Shown here: one piece after another, positions 15,658 through 16,510 of the stretch
Numbering within the stretch: the stretch's first letter is position 1
Layout: each line of letters opens with the position of its first letter
Assembly: GCA_027083715.1 (NCBI GenBank)
Contig: JALWNR010000361.1
Coordinates: forward strand, 1 to 16,510
Source of the DNA: Bacteroidales bacterium
GTDB lineage: Bacteria; Bacteroidota; Bacteroidia; Bacteroidales; NBLH01
DNA length: 16,510 bases
Direction: 5' to 3'
The notes under the pieces: model-generated
What the model was told of the DNA's origin: nothing
What the model saw: only the letters and a program-made list of their open reading frames with translations
Database searches by the model: none
Made by a program: the position numbers and the translations under genes

Positions 15658-16389
15658 TTATATTTTTTTTATTTCAATGGCAATTTTAGCCGTTTCATTT
15701 GGGTCGTGCAAGCCACACTCTTTTTTGGTTTTGTCTTCCCACCACCATCTTCCTGCACGAATATCTTCACCTTCTTTAATAGCACGTGTACAAGGCGAAC
15801 AACCAATACTTACAAAACCGTTATCGTGCAAAACATTATAAGGAACTGTATTTTTTTTCAGATAATCAACTACTTCCTGTAATTTCCAATCGCGTAGCGG
15901 ATTAAACTTAATTACATCAAAAGCTTTGTCGTATTCAAAATAAGCCAAATCATGCCTTGCCTGAGATTGTTCAGCACGCAATCCGGTAATCCAAAGTTCA
16001 ACTCCTTGCAACGCTCTTGCCAATGGCTTTACTTTCCGGATATTACAACACTCTTTTCTATTATCAACCGATTCGTAAAAACTATAAGGTCCTTTCTCCG
16101 AAACCATTTTTTCTACTTCCTTTTTGTCGGGAAAATAGGTATCGATTTTTTTTTCGTATTTTTCAAGCGTTTTGTTCCAAACTTTGTAGGTTTCTTCAAA
16201 AAAACGTCCGGTATCAAGTGTAAAAACCTTTATGTCAATATTGTTTGTGAAAATTAAGTCGGAAATCAGTTGGTCTTCTTGTCCGAAACTCGTTGAAAAA
16301 GCAATTTTCCCTGCAAACTTTTTCGATAAGTATTGCAGTTGTTCTACTATATTTTTGTCTTCAATGGCTTTTGTAAGTTCTTTAATCAT
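15658..16389 (-). CDS. cysH: APS reductase (iron-sulfur type CysH)
   Basis: A 243-residue cytoplasmic reductase that turns the activated sulfate from CysDN into sulfite. The modified PP-loop STSFGQED lies at 32-39. Cys114-Cys115 (ECCNIRK) together with Cys197 and Cys200 (IGCSPCT) form the CC...CXXC pattern that binds a [4Fe-4S] cluster; this marks enzymes that use APS directly, rather than the PAPS-specific CysH of enteric bacteria. Cys225 in KKECGLH is the catalytic cysteine that forms the thiosulfonate intermediate. The WWWED run before it is also typical. cysD follows after 21 bases; the unidentified gene upstream ends 13 bases before this start, so all are likely one operon. No APS kinase is visible in the window, which agrees with APS being the substrate. 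Confidence 0.94.
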   Translation of the reverse strand: MIKELTKAIEDKNIVEQLQYLSKKFAGKIAFSTSFGQEDQLISDLIFTNNIDIKVFTLDTGRFFEETYKVWNKTLEKYEKKIDTYFPDKKEVEKMVSEKGPYSFYESVDNRKECCNIRKVKPLARALQGVELWITGLRAEQSQARHDLAYFEYDKAFDVIKFNPLRDWKLQEVVDYLKKNTVPYNVLHDNGFVSIGCSPCTRAIKEGEDIRAGRWWWEDKTKKECGLHDPNETAKIAIEIKKI

Positions 16390-16402
16390 TTTCAGTATAT
16401 TA

Positions 16403-16510
16403 TTAATTCTTTTTCACCTCTTTTACGCGTTTTAAAGCAAGCATACGCACCATCCAATTGGGTAAAGCTTTGCTTCTGTCTCGTTTATTTAAATCCAGAT
16501 GCCAACCTAG
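16403..16510 (-). CDS. 3' end of an unidentified gene upstream of cysH
   Basis: An open frame runs in from the right edge of the window and ends at a TAA (16403-16405), giving 35 C-terminal residues, starting LGWHLDLNKRD and ending in the basic EVKKN. It stops 13 bases before the cysH start on the same strand, the spacing expected for the preceding gene of the operon. The tail is rich in Lys and Arg, with hydrophobic residues spaced as in a helix. I do not recognise the family. It could be another sulfur-assimilation gene, but nothing in the fragment shows that. Confidence 0.55.
   Translation of the reverse strand, partial: LGWHLDLNKRDRSKALPNWMVRMLALKRVKEVKKN

Noticed and set aside
1..16510. 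CRISPR arrays, tRNA or rRNA genes, integrases or phage genes
   Set aside because: No regularly spaced repeats, no cloverleaf-like or rRNA-like stretches and no recombinase motifs were seen; gaps are short and accounted for.

Overview
The window is AT-rich DNA from what looks like a member of the Bacteroidota. The genes lack Shine-Dalgarno sequences and instead have A/T-rich leaders. The SSB ends in DDLPF, a small HAD phosphatase resembles Bacteroides types, and the sulfate-assimilation genes sit beside an SLC13/RCK transporter and cysQ, as in Bacteroidota genomes. The genus cannot be told from the sequence alone.

Layout. Positions 11-7803 are all on the + strand and positions 8121-16510 are all on the - strand, so the two halves converge on a non-coding stretch at 7804-8120. 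The left half opens with a tight four-gene cassette (11-6008): a membrane protein with a transglutaminase-like domain fused to a 7TM domain, a RimK-like ATP-grasp ligase, a membrane-anchored protein made almost entirely of TPRs, and a secreted protein that looks like an outer-membrane beta-barrel. The first two are a known but functionally obscure pair; the TPR and barrel genes suggest an envelope-spanning version of it. A hairpin-rich gap follows, then a membrane protein with a spermidine-synthase-like methyltransferase-fold domain (6223-7803).

The convergence zone holds a near-ideal 18-bp terminator hairpin and, abutting it, a 227-bp MITE-like element with 17-bp terminal inverted repeats.

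The right half, read on the - strand from 16510 downwards, starts with the end of an unidentified gene. It continues with an iron-sulfur-type APS reductase (cysH), both ATP sulfurylase subunits (cysD, cysN), a terminator-like hairpin, an SLC13/RCK anion transporter, cysQ, a palindromic repeat, and a PLP enzyme of the threonine synthase superfamily. A HAD phosphatase and ssb follow. The cys genes would import sulfate, activate it to APS and reduce it to sulfite. No sulfite reductase or cysteine synthase is visible, and the PLP enzyme resembles cysteate synthase in several places. One reading is therefore that part of the sulfite goes to cysteate, the precursor of Bacteroidota sulfonolipids (capnines). 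That is a hypothesis.

The strongest candidates for something undescribed are the ligase/transglutaminase/TPR/barrel cassette and the putative cysteate synthase. Several short palindromic elements in the gaps are also worth a look.
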